The notes beneath the pieces are model-generated. The model saw only the letters and a program-made list of their open reading frames with translations, was not told the DNA's origin and ran no database searches. From Listeria floridensis FSL S10-1187 (lineage in GTDB: Bacteria; Bacillota; Bacilli; Lactobacillales; Listeriaceae), in assembly GCF_000525875.1 (NCBI RefSeq), contig NZ_AODF01000001.1:288519-352518 (forward strand): a DNA stretch of 64,000 nucleotides. The letters run 5' to 3'. A program made the translations under genes and the position numbers. The first letter of the stretch is position 1. Each line of letters begins with the position of its first letter. Below, piece by piece: positions 51,387 through 61,878 of this stretch.

Positions 51387-52670
51387 ATGAATGGTTTTAT
51401 TGCATTTATGGAGAAACACTTTATTCCATACGCAGCTAAAATCGGTGGACAACGTCACTTAGTTGCAATCCGTGACGGATTCATCACAACAATGCCGCTG
51501 ATGATTCTCGGGTCATTCGCAGTACTAATTAACAACTTCCCAGTCGATGCGTACATCAATTTTATGAATAATCTTTTTGGGGAAGGAAAATGGCAAGCCT
51601 TCGGCGGAAACATCTGGAACGGTACTTTCGCGATTCTTGGTCTTTTAGTAGCTTTTACGGTAGCATACAATCTTGCCAAATCTTACGATAAGGATGCTCT
51701 ATCTTCTGGGGTTATCTCAGTTGCAACGTTCTTCACAATCGGCGCAATTGCTCCAGACGACAAAGGGATTCCTGCAACTGGTGGTCTAGGATCTGTTGGT
51801 CTTTTCCTAGCTCTTATCGTTGCACTTCTTACAGCTGAAATTTTCACTCGTTTGAGCGGAAATAAACACTTGATCATTAAAATGCCTGATGGTGTTCCAC
51901 CAGCAGTTGCTCGTTCATTCGCAGCGTTATTCCCTGCAATGATCACAGTTTCTATCTTTGCACTTATCACTGCTCTTTTCCAAGCAGCAGGTATTACTAA
52001 CTTAGTAAACGAATTCTACAAACTCGTTCAAGAACCGTTCATGGGACTTGCTAACTCGTGGGGTGTAGCATTACTTCTTGCTTTCATTTCTGCATTCCTT
52101 TGGTTCTTCGGTTTGCACGGTGCAAACATCATCGATCCATTTATGCAAACAATCAATGCTCCAGCAATTACAGCCAACCAAGAAGCTTTACAAGCTGGTA
52201 AAGAAATTCCTTACATCGTTAACAAACCATTCTTTGACTCGTTCGTTAACATGGGGGGAACAGGAGCTACACTTGGTCTTATCATTGCAATCTTCATCGT
52301 TGCACGTAGACACAAAGCTTACATGACAGTTTCGAAACTTTCGGCAGCACCTGGTATCTTTAACATCAACGAACCAATGATGTTTGGTCTTCCAATCGTG
52401 CTTAACCCGATCATGTTCATTCCTTATATCTTAACTCCAATGGTTATGGTTACAATTGCTTACTTCGCAACGAAATGGGGACTTGTTCCTGCTGCAACAC
52501 TAATCACGCCTTGGACTACTCCGCCAATCATCGGTGGGGCACTTGCAACACAAAGCTGGGCTGGTGGGGTTCTCGCAGCAATCAACTTGGCTATCTCAGT
52601 AATCATCTATCTTCCATTCGCGAAAATGGCTCAAATCCAAGAGCTACGTCGTGAAAATGAAGCAGCTTAA
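51387..52670 (+). CDS. PTS lactose/cellobiose-type EIIC
   Basis: Membrane permease of the PTS. The 427-residue protein has about ten helices and family motifs: MEKHFIPYAAKIGGQRHLVAIRDG near the start, WFFGLHGANI, and APGIFNINEPMMFGLPIVLNP, where the conserved NEP glutamate binds the sugar. AAAGGAG lies 10 nt before ATG 51387; the frame is open to 51348 but the extra residues are not family-like. Confidence 0.94.
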   Translation: MNGFIAFMEKHFIPYAAKIGGQRHLVAIRDGFITTMPLMILGSFAVLINNFPVDAYINFMNNLFGEGKWQAFGGNIWNGTFAILGLLVAFTVAYNLAKSYDKDALSSGVISVATFFTIGAIAPDDKGIPATGGLGSVGLFLALIVALLTAEIFTRLSGNKHLIIKMPDGVPPAVARSFAALFPAMITVSIFALITALFQAAGITNLVNEFYKLVQEPFMGLANSWGVALLLAFISAFLWFFGLHGANIIDPFMQTINAPAITANQEALQAGKEIPYIVNKPFFDSFVNMGGTGATLGLIIAIFIVARRHKAYMTVSKLSAAPGIFNINEPMMFGLPIVLNPIMFIPYILTPMVMVTIAYFATKWGLVPAATLITPWTTPPIIGGALATQSWAGGVLAAINLAISVIIYLPFAKMAQIQELRRENEAA

Positions 52671-52699
52671 GGTATTAACGAAATGAAGGACGTGTTAAA

Positions 52700-53008
52700 A
52701 TGAATTCTGAATTAGAACAAACAATTATGGGTCTCATCGTTAACGGTGGGGCGGCTAAAAGCAGCGCGATGATGGCTATCCAAGCTGCTAAGGACGGTGA
52801 TTTCGAAGCAGCTGATAAGAATCTAGCTGACGCTGATGCAGCTCTTCTCGAAGCGCATCACTCACAAACAGCGCTTATTCAAGGTGAAGCTCGCGGTGAA
52901 AAAACAGAAGTTTCTCTTCTAATGGTTCACGCGCAAGATCACTTGATGAACGGGATCACATTCAAAGATTTAGCAAAAGAAATCGTTGACCTATATCGTT
53001 CTCGTTAA
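52700..53008 (+). CDS. PTS lactose/cellobiose-type EIIA
   Basis: Phosphocarrier subunit IIA, 102 residues, all helical. Active-site His lies in LLEAHHSQTALIQGEA, and a second conserved stretch is LLMVHAQDHLMNGITFKDLA. It follows IIC by 29 bp and is closed by a terminator. Confidence 0.94.
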   Translation: MNSELEQTIMGLIVNGGAAKSSAMMAIQAAKDGDFEAADKNLADADAALLEAHHSQTALIQGEARGEKTEVSLLMVHAQDHLMNGITFKDLAKEIVDLYRSR

Positions 53009-53011
53009 TAG

Positions 53012-53050
53012 TAAAACCCGCTTATTTTAAAATAGGCGGGTTTTTCTTTT
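53012..53050 (+). terminator. Terminator of the PTS operon
   Basis: AAAACCCGC.TATTTT pairs with AAAATAGGCGGGTTTTT, followed by a T-run. It lies 4 bp past the IIA stop. Confidence 0.9.
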
Positions 53051-53559
53051 AGAAAATTCGTGGCGCATTGAAGTGCCTTATAAAATCCCTTGATAAACCA
53101 CTTTAACTTCAATTTCTTTTTCTCAACTGATTATTCTGCTCTAGTCCCTACTGCTCTTACCCCCACTCTATCTTCAAACCGTTTATAGTATCTATTTGAC
53201 GAACAAAACTCTTATATAAACTTATATTTCTTCTAGCGCCTCGTGAAACCTTCCAAAAAGAAACGAGAAATGCATCATGATTTGTCCGATAAAAAATCCA
53301 ACTATTTAATATTTTTCAAAAACAGATATAACAATTATACGTTTTACATTTACACGAAAACATGATGAATAACCATTTTCACTTCGATTTTAAAAAAACA
53401 GCAAAGCTTCCTTACATAAGCTAAGAAATTGGATACTCGAAAATCAGCTAGCTTAATAGCAAAAAAGCTTCCTGTCGATGTCGCACATCTCAAACGAAGT
53501 TTGTACATCGTGGAAAGCCTTTTTGTGTGCGCATTATCTGCACTGATTAGATGCCACCT
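53051..53559. other. Non-coding region between the PTS and rhamnose loci
   Basis: 509 bp, AT-rich, no gene. Near its right end a long imperfect hairpin (53463-53526) contains the arms AAAGGCTTTCCACGATGT and ACATCGACAGGAAGC on the minus strand followed by TTTTTTG. That is the likely terminator of the AraC-type regulator gene. Confidence 0.6.
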
Positions 53560-54558
53560 TTATTTCGCTGTCGCTTGTTCCTTTTTACGCCGATCGAGCG
53601 GCAAGCCACCAAATTGCGCTTTGTAAAGCGAGTAAAAGTATGTCTTATTTTGAAAACCGACCTGTTCGATAATTTCGCTGATCGGCATACTGGTCGATTC
53701 AATTAAAAGATCGGCCGCGAGTAGCTTTTGCTTGTTCACGAGTTCCGTAAACGTCTGCCCCGTTTTTTGTTTCATGACATTACTTAGGTAATTTTTATTG
53801 TATCCCAGTGTTTCAGCCGCTTTCCCGAGTGTAATGTCGCGATATTCTTGTTCAATCAGCTTAAGCGTGCTAAGCGCTGCATTATGACTATCCGAATAAA
53901 GACTTTTCACTTCGTCCGACAAATACGTATCACATTTCCGCACCAGTTCTGTAAACAAAATCGGCAAATACAAGGTAATCATCTTCGTTGAAAATTCTTC
54001 ATCCTGAAAATACTCCGTAATAATCTGCTCCAAAATCTGCTTAATATGCGGGATGTTCGCACTTTTAAAGATGATATATTTCTTCATCCGATTGCCGTCC
54101 ACAGCCGAATTCAGCAAAAAATCATACACCAAACTGTTTTTCTTCTTCATTCCCGTGAGCCACTCCAAGTTGATACTTTGATCGCGAAATAAAATATTGA
54201 TCAAAATATCCTCTTCCCCAAGCGCTGCTATAGAATGATGACAGCCGATATCAAGCAGAAGCAGCTCTCCTTCTTGAAGAACTTCCTCCTTCCCTTCAAT
54301 CAGTTGATGTGAGTTGCCGCGAAGCATGTAGTTCAGCTCCAAAAATTGATGCGAATGCGTTGGATAATCTGCAAAACGATTGTGCTTGCTCACATAAATA
54401 TCCTTGTTGCGAAAAAAATATTCATTCAGTAAATTCATCGTGCCATCTTCTTTTGAAAATGATTTTTTCGGATAATCCATCAAAAATTCGCCGGTTTCTT
54501 TTTGCTGTTTTTCCTTAGCATTTAAGCGATAAAGTTGCTTTTTTAGTCGCTCATTCAC
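53560..54558 (-). CDS. AraC-family regulator of the rhamnose operon
   Basis: Transcription factor with an N-terminal cupin-like sensor (THSHQFLELNYMLRGNSHQLI, residues 70-110) and a C-terminal pair of helix-turn-helix motifs (ITLGKAAETLGYNKNYLSNVMKQKTG and SEIIEQVGFQNKTYFYSLYKAQFG). I infer that it responds to L-rhamnose because it is divergent from the rhamnose genes. Start GTG 54558 (MNERLKKQLYRLN) has AGGTGG about 8 nt upstream; the frame is open further up, but into the shared control region. Confidence 0.85.
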   Translation of the reverse strand: MNERLKKQLYRLNAKEKQQKETGEFLMDYPKKSFSKEDGTMNLLNEYFFRNKDIYVSKHNRFADYPTHSHQFLELNYMLRGNSHQLIEGKEEVLQEGELLLLDIGCHHSIAALGEEDILINILFRDQSINLEWLTGMKKKNSLVYDFLLNSAVDGNRMKKYIIFKSANIPHIKQILEQIITEYFQDEEFSTKMITLYLPILFTELVRKCDTYLSDEVKSLYSDSHNAALSTLKLIEQEYRDITLGKAAETLGYNKNYLSNVMKQKTGQTFTELVNKQKLLAADLLIESTSMPISEIIEQVGFQNKTYFYSLYKAQFGGLPLDRRKKEQATAK

Positions 54559-54637
54559 ACAACCACCACCTGTATATTCGATACTATTATTATAATCATA
54601 CGACATTGTAAGCGCAACCATCTAAGAATATATTATA

Positions 54638-54652
54638 AGTAAGCGCTTAACA
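54638..54652 (+). promoter_or_regulatory. cre site of the rhamnose operon
   Basis: AGTAAGCGCTTAACA is a near-perfect CcpA-binding palindrome, 23 bp before the transporter start codon. A second, half-matching site (TGTAAGCGCAACCA) lies at 54606-54619 in the same divergent region. Glucose repression of rhamnose use follows from this by inference. Confidence 0.7.
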
Positions 54653-54674
54653 AAAATACGTAGGAGGGTTAATT

Positions 54675-55988
54675 GTGAGTAGTGATGTGAAAGAAAATAA
54701 AAAGGGAACCATTGCCGTCTCCCTAACAAATTACTTAGACTCAGGTTGTATTGTTGCAGGTGCAAGTGGATTAACTTTATGGGCGCAAGAATTTGGGCTC
54801 GATAGTTTTGCAGTAGGTTTACTTGGTGCGGTGAGTGCAAACGCATTCGGATCGGCAATTGGCGCTTTAATCGGCGGCCATTTAGCTGATAAATACGGCC
54901 GTAAATTTATTTATACGTATAACATGCTTGTTTATATCTTAGGTGTTGCAATTATCATGCTATCAATGAACTTTACGATGCTTCTGGTCGGATTCCTAAT
55001 CACCGGATTATCCGTCGGCGCAGGCGTACCAGCTTCATGGACTTATATTTCTGAAATGGCAAATCCAAAAATCAGGGCAAGAAATATTGGAATATCACAA
55101 TTTGCCTGGTCATGCGGACCTGCCATTATATTCACACTAGGAATTTTGGTTTCACCGCTTGGTCTTCTTGGAAATCGCTTACTTTTCTTATCGCTTCTAA
55201 TCGTTGCATTAGTTGCTTGGAACTTACAACGTAAACTAGATGAATCGAAAGATTGGGAAGCTGAACAAGCTAAAATTAAAGCTTCTGGTGCCAAACAAGC
55301 ACATCCAATTAAAAATGCTTTTTCAAACTTAGTTAACGTTAAATCAATCTTATTCCTTGTCGGCGTATATATGTTCTGGAATCTAGTTGCCGGAGCAATG
55401 GGCTTCTTCATGCCATTCGTTTATGAAACAGTCGGCGGACTAACCAATACACAAGCAAACATGCTTCAAGCCGTTCTTTGGATTTTAACAGCAGCTGGAA
55501 CTTACTTCGGATTTGCCAAATTCGGCGACCGCGTCAGCCACCGCTTCCTCTTCTTCATCGGAGCAGCTATGGCTGTTGCATCATGGATCGTACTGACTTA
55601 CGTCGGTATGAGTTGGGTTGGTCTTTGGACATTCGTCATCTTGTGGGGGATCTCAGCTGGCATCGGCGCCCAAGCATTCTATGCACTCTGGTCAACAGAA
55701 CTCTTCCCAACGCAATATCGCGGTGGTGTACAGGGCATTATGTTCTTTCTCGTTCGCGGTAGCGCTGGTATTTGGTCGATCATCTTCCCGGTTATCCTTG
55801 CAAATCTTGGATTCACAGTAGCCGGAACGATCATGATTGTGCTCTTGGCGATTTCGCTTCTAATCGGCGTCATTTGGACACCAAATACTCGCGGACGTAC
55901 GCTTGATGATATCACAAAAGAACGTTACGGTAATTTAGATCAAACAACTGCAGTCAAATCAGTAGCAGCTTTAAAGGAAAGTGATTAA
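54675..55988 (+). CDS. MFS sugar transporter, probably L-rhamnose
   Basis: Twelve-helix permease of the sugar-porter group of the major facilitator superfamily, 437 residues. Signatures: [16 protein letters not shown] after helix 2 (the GxxxDxxGR motif), [19 protein letters not shown], and [16 protein letters not shown] before helix 10. It is the first gene of the rhamnose operon; GTG 54675 follows AGGAGGG. Context gives L-rhamnose as the likely substrate. Confidence 0.87.
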   Translation: MSSDVKENKKGTIAVSLTNYLDSGCIVAGASGLTLWAQEFGLDSFAVGLLGAVSANAFGSAIGALIGGHLADKYGRKFIYTYNMLVYILGVAIIMLSMNFTMLLVGFLITGLSVGAGVPASWTYISEMANPKIRARNIGISQFAWSCGPAIIFTLGILVSPLGLLGNRLLFLSLLIVALVAWNLQRKLDESKDWEAEQAKIKASGAKQAHPIKNAFSNLVNVKSILFLVGVYMFWNLVAGAMGFFMPFVYETVGGLTNTQANMLQAVLWILTAAGTYFGFAKFGDRVSHRFLFFIGAAMAVASWIVLTYVGMSWVGLWTFVILWGISAGIGAQAFYALWSTELFPTQYRGGVQGIMFFLVRGSAGIWSIIFPVILANLGFTVAGTIMIVLLAISLLIGVIWTPNTRGRTLDDITKERYGNLDQTTAVKSVAALKESD

Positions 55989-55989
55989 T

Positions 55990-57442
55990 ATGAAAAATTA
56001 TGTCGCAATTGACATTGGAGCTTCAAGTGGTCGACTTCTCCTAGGCAAGGTTGAAAGCGAGAAGTTGATGTTAAGTGAAGTCCACCGCTTTAAAAACGGT
56101 TTTGCTTTCCGCGGCGGTCATGACAGATGGGATATTGAAGCACTAATCGCAGAAATCTTTACCGGCCTTGCGAAAGTGAAAAAAAATGGGCATCACAGAA
56201 TGCACTTTAGGGATTGATACGTGGGGCGTTGATTATGTACTCGTTGACCAAAACGGAGAAAAACTGGCTGACCCGATCAGCTACCGTGATGGACGTACGG
56301 CTGGGAAAATCAGCGAACTAACATCTGGATACCCCAAAGATTATATTTATAAAAAAACTGGGATACAATTTCTTGAGTTAAATACGCTTTATCAGTTATA
56401 TGTCGAAGATAAAAAGATGATCGCGGCGGCGGATAAAATACTTTTAATTCCTGATTACATTGGATTTGTCTTGACTGGCCGGCAAGTGGCGGAAACGACC
56501 AATTCTTCTACCACTCAGATGCTCAATCTGCGTGAGCAGTTGTTTGATGAGGACTTGCTGAAGCACCTCGGGATTAACCCTTGCAAATTTGCAGAACTTA
56601 CGGATGCCGGAACCTACCTTGGCAAACTAAAGTCCACAAGGCATGAAAAGTATGATTTGCCTGATACGCGTGTAATTACGGTCGCCACGCATGATACGGC
56701 TTCGGCCGTCGTCGGTACGCCGGCGAAAGCAAGTGAAAACTGGGCGTTCTTAAGCAGCGGCACGTGGTCCCTTCTTGGAATGGAACTCAAAACACCGATC
56801 ACAAGCGACCTTGCTTTTCAAGAAAACTATACCAATGAATGGGGCGCTTACGGCACTTACCGTTTCTTAAAAAATATTATGGGGCTTTGGATTATTCAAG
56901 AAATCGCACGGCTTTCAGATTATCAGTACAGCTTCGCGGAAATGGCAGAAATGGCCAACAATTATCCTTATTTTCGCTCTATCATTGATGTGAATGACGA
57001 TCGCTTTAACAATCCGGATAATATGATTGCAGAAATTCAAGAGTATTGCCGCGAAACGTATCAGCCGATTCCAGAGACAATCGGCGAACTGACAAATTGT
57101 GTTTATGGTAGTCTTGCACTTTGTTATGCGAAAGCGATTGAGAAGATGAAAGCCATTACGGAGCAGGAAATTGATGCGCTCTATATTGTTGGCGGCGGAA
57201 GCAATGTGGCTACTTTAAATCAGTTGACAGCAAATCTTGCCAAAATCAAAGTGTATGCGGGACCGCAAGAGGCAACGGCGATAGGCAATTTGAGTGTCCA
57301 GCTGATCGCGGAAGGTGAGCTCGGTAATGTAGCAGAAGCACGGGATTTGATTCGTAAATCGTTTGAAATTAAGACATTTTTACCAGAAGACAATGAAGAG
57401 ACACAGGCGTTACAAAATTATGCAGCGCTTGTTCGGAACTAA
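55990..57442 (+). CDS. rhaB: Rhamnulokinase (one frameshift)
   Basis: Phosphorylates L-rhamnulose at C1. FGGY-family kinase: [20 protein letters not shown] at the start, then [37 protein letters not shown] and [18 protein letters not shown]. The frame changes at a run of eight A at 56179-56186; with seven A it reads [25 protein letters not shown] lies before ATG 55990. It follows the transporter after 1 bp. Confidence 0.92.
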
Positions 57443-57460
57443 ACGAAGGAGGCTTTTAAA

Positions 57461-58732
57461 ATGAGTGAAGTAGAAAAACGTTATTTGGCGGCAAAGGAAC
57501 GCTATGCAGCAATTGGAGTGGATACGGATGCGGCGCTTAAGCAGCTACAAGATGTGAAGATTTCGATGCACTGCTGGCAAGGTGATGATGTGAAAGGGTT
57601 CATGAATCCAGACGGGGAACTTACTGGTGGAATTATGGCTACGGGAAACTATCCCGGGGCGGCGCACACGCCAGCAGAGCTTAGAGCAGATCTTGAGAAG
57701 GCTTTTACTCTTATTCCCGGAAAACACAAGGTGAATTTGCACGCCATTTATGCGGATACGGATGAAAAAATTGATCTCGATACGATTGAACCGAAGCATT
57801 TTGAAAACTGGGTAACTTGGGCTAAAGAGCAAGGTCTCGGACTTGACTTCAATCCAACTTTCTTCTCGCATCCGATGTTCAAGGACAACTACACGCTTGC
57901 TTCTCCGGATAAGACGGTTCGCGATTTCTGGATAGAACACGGTAAACGTTCGCGCAAAATCTCGGAATACTTCGGAAAAGAACTTGGTCAAACCAGTATC
58001 AATAATTTCTGGGTTCCAGACGGCATGAAAGACAATCCGATTGATCGTTATACGCCGCGGAAACGCTTGATGGAAGCACTCGATGAGATTTTTGAGGAAA
58101 AATTGGATGAAAACTATACGCAAGAATCGGTGGAAAGTAAGCTGTTTGGTCTTGGCGCGGAAGCTTATACAGTTGGTTCGCATGAATTTTATATGGGATA
58201 CGGGCTGACACGTGATAAGTTGATTTGTCTTGACGCAGGACATTTCCATCCAACGGAAGTGATTTCAAATAAACTCTCGTCGCTCGCTTTGTTCTCGAAA
58301 GGCATTATGTTGCACGTTAGTCGTCCGGTTCGCTGGGATAGCGACCATGTTGTACTGATGGATGATGAATTGATTGAAATCGGTCGCGAAATTGTTAGGA
58401 ATAATTTGCTGCCAGTAACAAATATCGGGCTCGACTTTTTCGACGCAACGATTAACCGCATCGCAGCGTGGGTAGTCGGCACGCGGAACACGCAAAAGGC
58501 TCTCCTTAAGGCCTTTCTCGAGCCAACGGAAGACTTGAAGAAAATGGAGCTTGAAAATGATTTCACGACGCGGATGGTCTTGACGGAGGAACTGAAAGAC
58601 TTCCCATTCGGCGATATTTGGAATCAGTTCTGTGAAATGAACGGGGTTCCGGTTGGTCTCGACTGGCTGAAAGAGGTTCGCGACTACGAAAAAGATGTTC
58701 TTTTGAACCGGAACGCACTTTTAAACAGATAG
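57461..58732 (+). CDS. rhaA: L-rhamnose isomerase
   Basis: Converts L-rhamnose to L-rhamnulose. The 423-residue protein matches RhaA throughout: [34 protein letters not shown], then the metal site region [20 protein letters not shown] and [26 protein letters not shown] lies 8 nt before the ATG. Intact. Confidence 0.97.
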   Translation: MSEVEKRYLAAKERYAAIGVDTDAALKQLQDVKISMHCWQGDDVKGFMNPDGELTGGIMATGNYPGAAHTPAELRADLEKAFTLIPGKHKVNLHAIYADTDEKIDLDTIEPKHFENWVTWAKEQGLGLDFNPTFFSHPMFKDNYTLASPDKTVRDFWIEHGKRSRKISEYFGKELGQTSINNFWVPDGMKDNPIDRYTPRKRLMEALDEIFEEKLDENYTQESVESKLFGLGAEAYTVGSHEFYMGYGLTRDKLICLDAGHFHPTEVISNKLSSLALFSKGIMLHVSRPVRWDSDHVVLMDDELIEIGREIVRNNLLPVTNIGLDFFDATINRIAAWVVGTRNTQKALLKAFLEPTEDLKKMELENDFTTRMVLTEELKDFPFGDIWNQFCEMNGVPVGLDWLKEVRDYEKDVLLNRNALLNR

Positions 58733-58744
58733 GAGTTTTATTCG

Positions 58745-59575
58745 ATGGAAAACATAGAAAATGCCCCTTTTTTGAGGGAAATGGTAGATACGGCTTCCAA
58801 TTTATACCGGCTCGGCTGGGATGAACGCAACGGCGGCAACATCAGTTATTTGCTGAGCGAAGCGGAAGTGGCGGATTATCTTGATGTCAATCATGTCTTG
58901 CGCCGCATTCCGATGGATTTTGACGGCAGCGCACTTGCTGGAAAATACTTCCTCGTCACTGGTTCGGGTAAATATTTTAAAAACGTGGCGAAGGCTCCGG
59001 CGGAAAACTTAGGCTTGATTCGGATTGCCGCGGCCGGAGATGGCGTAGAAATTTTGTGGGGCTACTCAGACGGAGGCGTGCCGACAAGTGAACTCCCTTC
59101 TCACTTAATGAGTCATATTGCTAGGCTTTCGGTGAATCCGAAAAACCGTGTCGTGATGCATTGTCATGCTACGCATCTTCTCGCAATGACGTTTACGCAT
59201 GATCTGGATGAGCGTGCCTTTACGCGGACGCTTTGGCAAATGTGTACGGAATGTCTTGTGGTATTTCCGGACGGGGTCGGAGTTGTTCCTTGGCTGATTC
59301 CAGGGACGAATGAAATCGGGATGGCAACTTCGGACAAAATGAAGGAAACACGGCTTGTGGTTTGGCCGCATCACGGTATTTACGGTGCAGGCGAAACAAT
59401 GGATGAAACATTCGGGCTGATTGAAACCGCGGAAAAGGCAGCACAAGTTTACACGATTGTTTGCGCGCAAGGTCCCATTCGGCAGACGATTTCAGACAGA
59501 CAACTGGCAGAACTTGGAGAAAGTTTTGGGGTCGAGCCGAAAGCAGGCTACCTTGACCTTGTACGGGAGGATTAG
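58745..59575 (+). CDS. rhaD: Rhamnulose-1-phosphate aldolase
   Basis: Class II zinc aldolase that splits L-rhamnulose 1-phosphate into dihydroxyacetone phosphate and L-lactaldehyde. The 276-residue protein has [11 protein letters not shown], zinc ligands in [13 protein letters not shown] and [10 protein letters not shown], and [14 protein letters not shown]. It follows rhaA by 12 bp and its stop is one base before the rhaM start. Confidence 0.96.
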   Translation: MENIENAPFLREMVDTASNLYRLGWDERNGGNISYLLSEAEVADYLDVNHVLRRIPMDFDGSALAGKYFLVTGSGKYFKNVAKAPAENLGLIRIAAAGDGVEILWGYSDGGVPTSELPSHLMSHIARLSVNPKNRVVMHCHATHLLAMTFTHDLDERAFTRTLWQMCTECLVVFPDGVGVVPWLIPGTNEIGMATSDKMKETRLVVWPHHGIYGAGETMDETFGLIETAEKAAQVYTIVCAQGPIRQTISDRQLAELGESFGVEPKAGYLDLVRED

Positions 59576-59576
59576 G

Positions 59577-59894
59577 ATGATAGAACGAATCGCATCAATT
59601 ATGTATTTATATGAAGGCAACCAAGCGGAGTATAAGAAGCGCCACGATGAGCTTTGGCCGGAAATGGAGCAAGCGTTAAAAGCCCATGGCGCTTCTAATT
59701 ATTCGATTTTCCTTGACCCGGTAACGGATATTTTATTCGCATATTTGGAGGTTGAAAATAAAGCGGACTATGATAGGATCGCGGAGACGGAGATTTGCAA
59801 AAAATGGTGGGCATATATGGCACCGATTATGAAATCAAATGAAGACAACAGTCCGGTTTCTAAGGATTTGACGCAAGTATTTTATCTCGCGTAA
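59577..59894 (+). CDS. rhaM: L-rhamnose mutarotase
   Basis: Interconverts alpha- and beta-L-rhamnose, feeding RhaA. The 105-residue dimeric alpha/beta-barrel protein begins [30 protein letters not shown], with the conserved YxxxHdelWPE segment, and has [12 protein letters not shown] near the end. GGGAGGATTAGG precedes ATG 59577; the frame is open upstream but runs through rhaD. Confidence 0.95.
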   Translation: MIERIASIMYLYEGNQAEYKKRHDELWPEMEQALKAHGASNYSIFLDPVTDILFAYLEVENKADYDRIAETEICKKWWAYMAPIMKSNEDNSPVSKDLTQVFYLA

Positions 59895-59971
59895 ACAAAT
59901 TTGGGGGTCGCTACACGCGGCTCCTTTTGCTAAAACTATTTTGTGAACTTTTTAACAAAGGAGTGTAAATG

Positions 59972-61123
59972 ATGGTTAATCGTATGATTTTGAATGAAAC
60001 ATCGTATTTTGGGGCAGGTTCGATCCGAAAAATTCCGGATGAGGTTTTAAAACGCGGATTTAAGAAAGGTTTAATTGTGACGGATCAAGGGATTGTGAAA
60101 GCTGGGCTGCTCGCGAAAATTACGGGACTTTTGGATGAGTTCAAGCTTGCTTATGAGGTGATTGATACGATTAAGCCGAATCCAGGAATGCAGGATGTCA
60201 CGGATGGGGTCGAGGCAGTGAAAGCGGCAGATGCGGATTATCTTCTGGCTGTTGGGGGAGGTTCTCCGATTGACACGGCGAAAGCAATCGGGATTATTCG
60301 AACGAATCCGGAACACGCAGATGTTCTTAGTCTTGAAGGTGAACCGGGAACGGAGCGGCCGAGTTTGCCAATTTTGGCTGTGCCGACAACTTCTGGAACG
60401 GCCGCGGAAGTCACAATCAATTATGTGATTACAGATGAGGCAAATAATCGTAAATTTGTGTGTGTCGACCCACATGATATTCCAGTTTGTGCATTTGTCG
60501 ACAGCGACATGATGCTCGGAATGCCGGACAAGCTTGCCGCAGCTACGGGAATGGATGCGCTGACGCACGCGATTGAAGGTTATATTACGAAGGGCGCTTG
60601 GGAACTGACGGATACACTTCATCTTAAGGCGATTGAAATTATTGCCCGGTCGCTTAAGGCTTCTGTTAGCGGGGATCAAATTGCTAGGGAAGATATGGCG
60701 CTTGGGCAGTACATGGCCGGAATGGGTTTTTCAAATGTCGGTCTTGGGCTCGTACATGGGATGGCGCATCCGCTTAGTGCTTGGTACAATGTGCCACATG
60801 GGGTCGCTTGTGCATCGCTTCTTCCGATCGTGATGGATTACAATAAGGACTTTACTGGAGAAAAATATCGTGAGATTGCGCGCGTAATGGGGGTTTCGGA
60901 CGCTGCAGAACTTTCTCTTGACGATGTTCGCAAGAAGGCTGTTACGGCGGTGAAGGAGCTTGGAAAAGCAGTCGGAATTCCGCAAAATATCAGCGAGCTG
61001 GGTGTGAAGGAAGCGGATCTTCCGGCGATTGCAGGTGACGCGCTAAAGGATGTTTGTACGGGCGGAAATCCGCGTGAAGCTTCACGTGAAGATATTTTAG
61101 CGCTGTACAAAGCCATGCTTTAA
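59972..61123 (+). CDS. fucO: Iron-dependent alcohol dehydrogenase, lactaldehyde reductase type
   Basis: Reduces L-lactaldehyde from RhaD to L-1,2-propanediol with NADH. Group III alcohol dehydrogenase of about 383 residues: GGGSPIDTAKAIG (nucleotide), TSGTAAEVTINYVI, DALTHAIEGYITKGAW and GLVHGMAHPLSAWYNVPHG, whose His residues bind iron. Two adjacent ATGs; 59972 is 8 nt after AAAGGAG. It is the last gene of the operon, 77 bp after rhaM, with a strong terminator behind. Confidence 0.92.
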   Translation: MVNRMILNETSYFGAGSIRKIPDEVLKRGFKKGLIVTDQGIVKAGLLAKITGLLDEFKLAYEVIDTIKPNPGMQDVTDGVEAVKAADADYLLAVGGGSPIDTAKAIGIIRTNPEHADVLSLEGEPGTERPSLPILAVPTTSGTAAEVTINYVITDEANNRKFVCVDPHDIPVCAFVDSDMMLGMPDKLAAATGMDALTHAIEGYITKGAWELTDTLHLKAIEIIARSLKASVSGDQIAREDMALGQYMAGMGFSNVGLGLVHGMAHPLSAWYNVPHGVACASLLPIVMDYNKDFTGEKYREIARVMGVSDAAELSLDDVRKKAVTAVKELGKAVGIPQNISELGVKEADLPAIAGDALKDVCTGGNPREASREDILALYKAML

Positions 61124-61139
61124 GTGTCGCATATCTCCC

Positions 61140-61190
61140 AGAGAATCCCCTTGGAGTGCGTGCGCTCCAAGGGGATTCTCTCTCGTTTTT
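61140..61190 (+). terminator. Terminator of the rhamnose operon
   Basis: AGAGAATCCCCTTGGAG pairs perfectly with CTCCAAGGGGATTCTCT over an 8-nt loop and is followed by a T-run. The 160 bp after it (61191-61350) contain no gene. Confidence 0.93.
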
Positions 61191-61350
61191 GAAATTGGCT
61201 AATTTATTCCGGCCGCTAAATAAGCTAATCTTACTCATTTTTGTTTTCGGTATATTTGCTCGTGCATGCGTATCCTCTTTATCAAAATAATTTGGGTGTA
61301 TGCCCTGATTCGTCCTTGGAATTGCTTTATATTCAATGAAAGTTCGAAAA

Positions 61351-61489
61351 GACTAGAAATGTCCTCTGAAATACTACACACTAAATACAACTAATTTTTG
61401 TTAGCTATTGGCAACTTGATTAATGAGTTTGGGGTTACTATTCAAGACTTAGCTATCCGACACCAATCGGATAGTAAAGTGCCTTTTTA
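61351..61489. repeat. Twin repeat, copy 1, downstream of an immunity gene
   Basis: About 139 bp, roughly 75-80% identical by eye to 62254-62392. It includes a perfect 8-bp inverted repeat (CTATCCGA and TCGGATAG, 6-nt loop) followed by TAAAGTGCCTTTTTA. It is placed directly at the 3' end of the minus-strand immunity gene 61487-61873. The opposite strand retains a conserved reading, GTLLSDWCRIAKS, before a stop. Confidence 0.8.
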
Positions 61490-61873
61490 TTTATCCACTT
61501 TATAATTTTTAATCCAATTAAGAACTTCTCTTTTGTTCGTGATTAGTTTGATAAAATTTTCTTCATCAAATTGAACTCGAGTATCTTTTACATTAACACC
61601 ATGAGCCTCACTTAACATATCAATTATCATTACTTTTCCTTCTGAGCTAAATAATAAATATTGATTACCTTCTAAAAATACACCTTCATACTCGTTACCA
61701 TCATATAATTCATCACTAAAATTAGTTTTCTGACTAACATCATTAGAAACTACAAAATCTATTATTTCTTGTAAACTATCTTCATCAACTTCTGAAAGTA
61801 AGAAGTCTTCTATTTTAAATATTTGTTGTTTTTTATACGATTCCAAAATATTCGTTATTTGCTTATCAATCAT
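61487..61873 (-). CDS. Putative orphan immunity protein (128 residues)
   Basis: AT-rich gene for an acidic, soluble protein (MIDKQITNILESYKKQQIFKIEDFLL...) with a beta-rich middle (GVFLEGNQYLLFSSEGKVMIIDML). Family not recognised. Its ribosome binding site AGGAGGTAAGTAGAATG is fused to the end of a truncated toxin (61879-62097), so its toxin has been lost. Immunity is inferred from place, size and composition. Confidence 0.55.
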   Translation of the reverse strand: MIDKQITNILESYKKQQIFKIEDFLLSEVDEDSLQEIIDFVVSNDVSQKTNFSDELYDGNEYEGVFLEGNQYLLFSSEGKVMIIDMLSEAHGVNVKDTRVQFDEENFIKLITNKREVLNWIKNYKVDK

Positions 61874-61878
61874 TCTAC

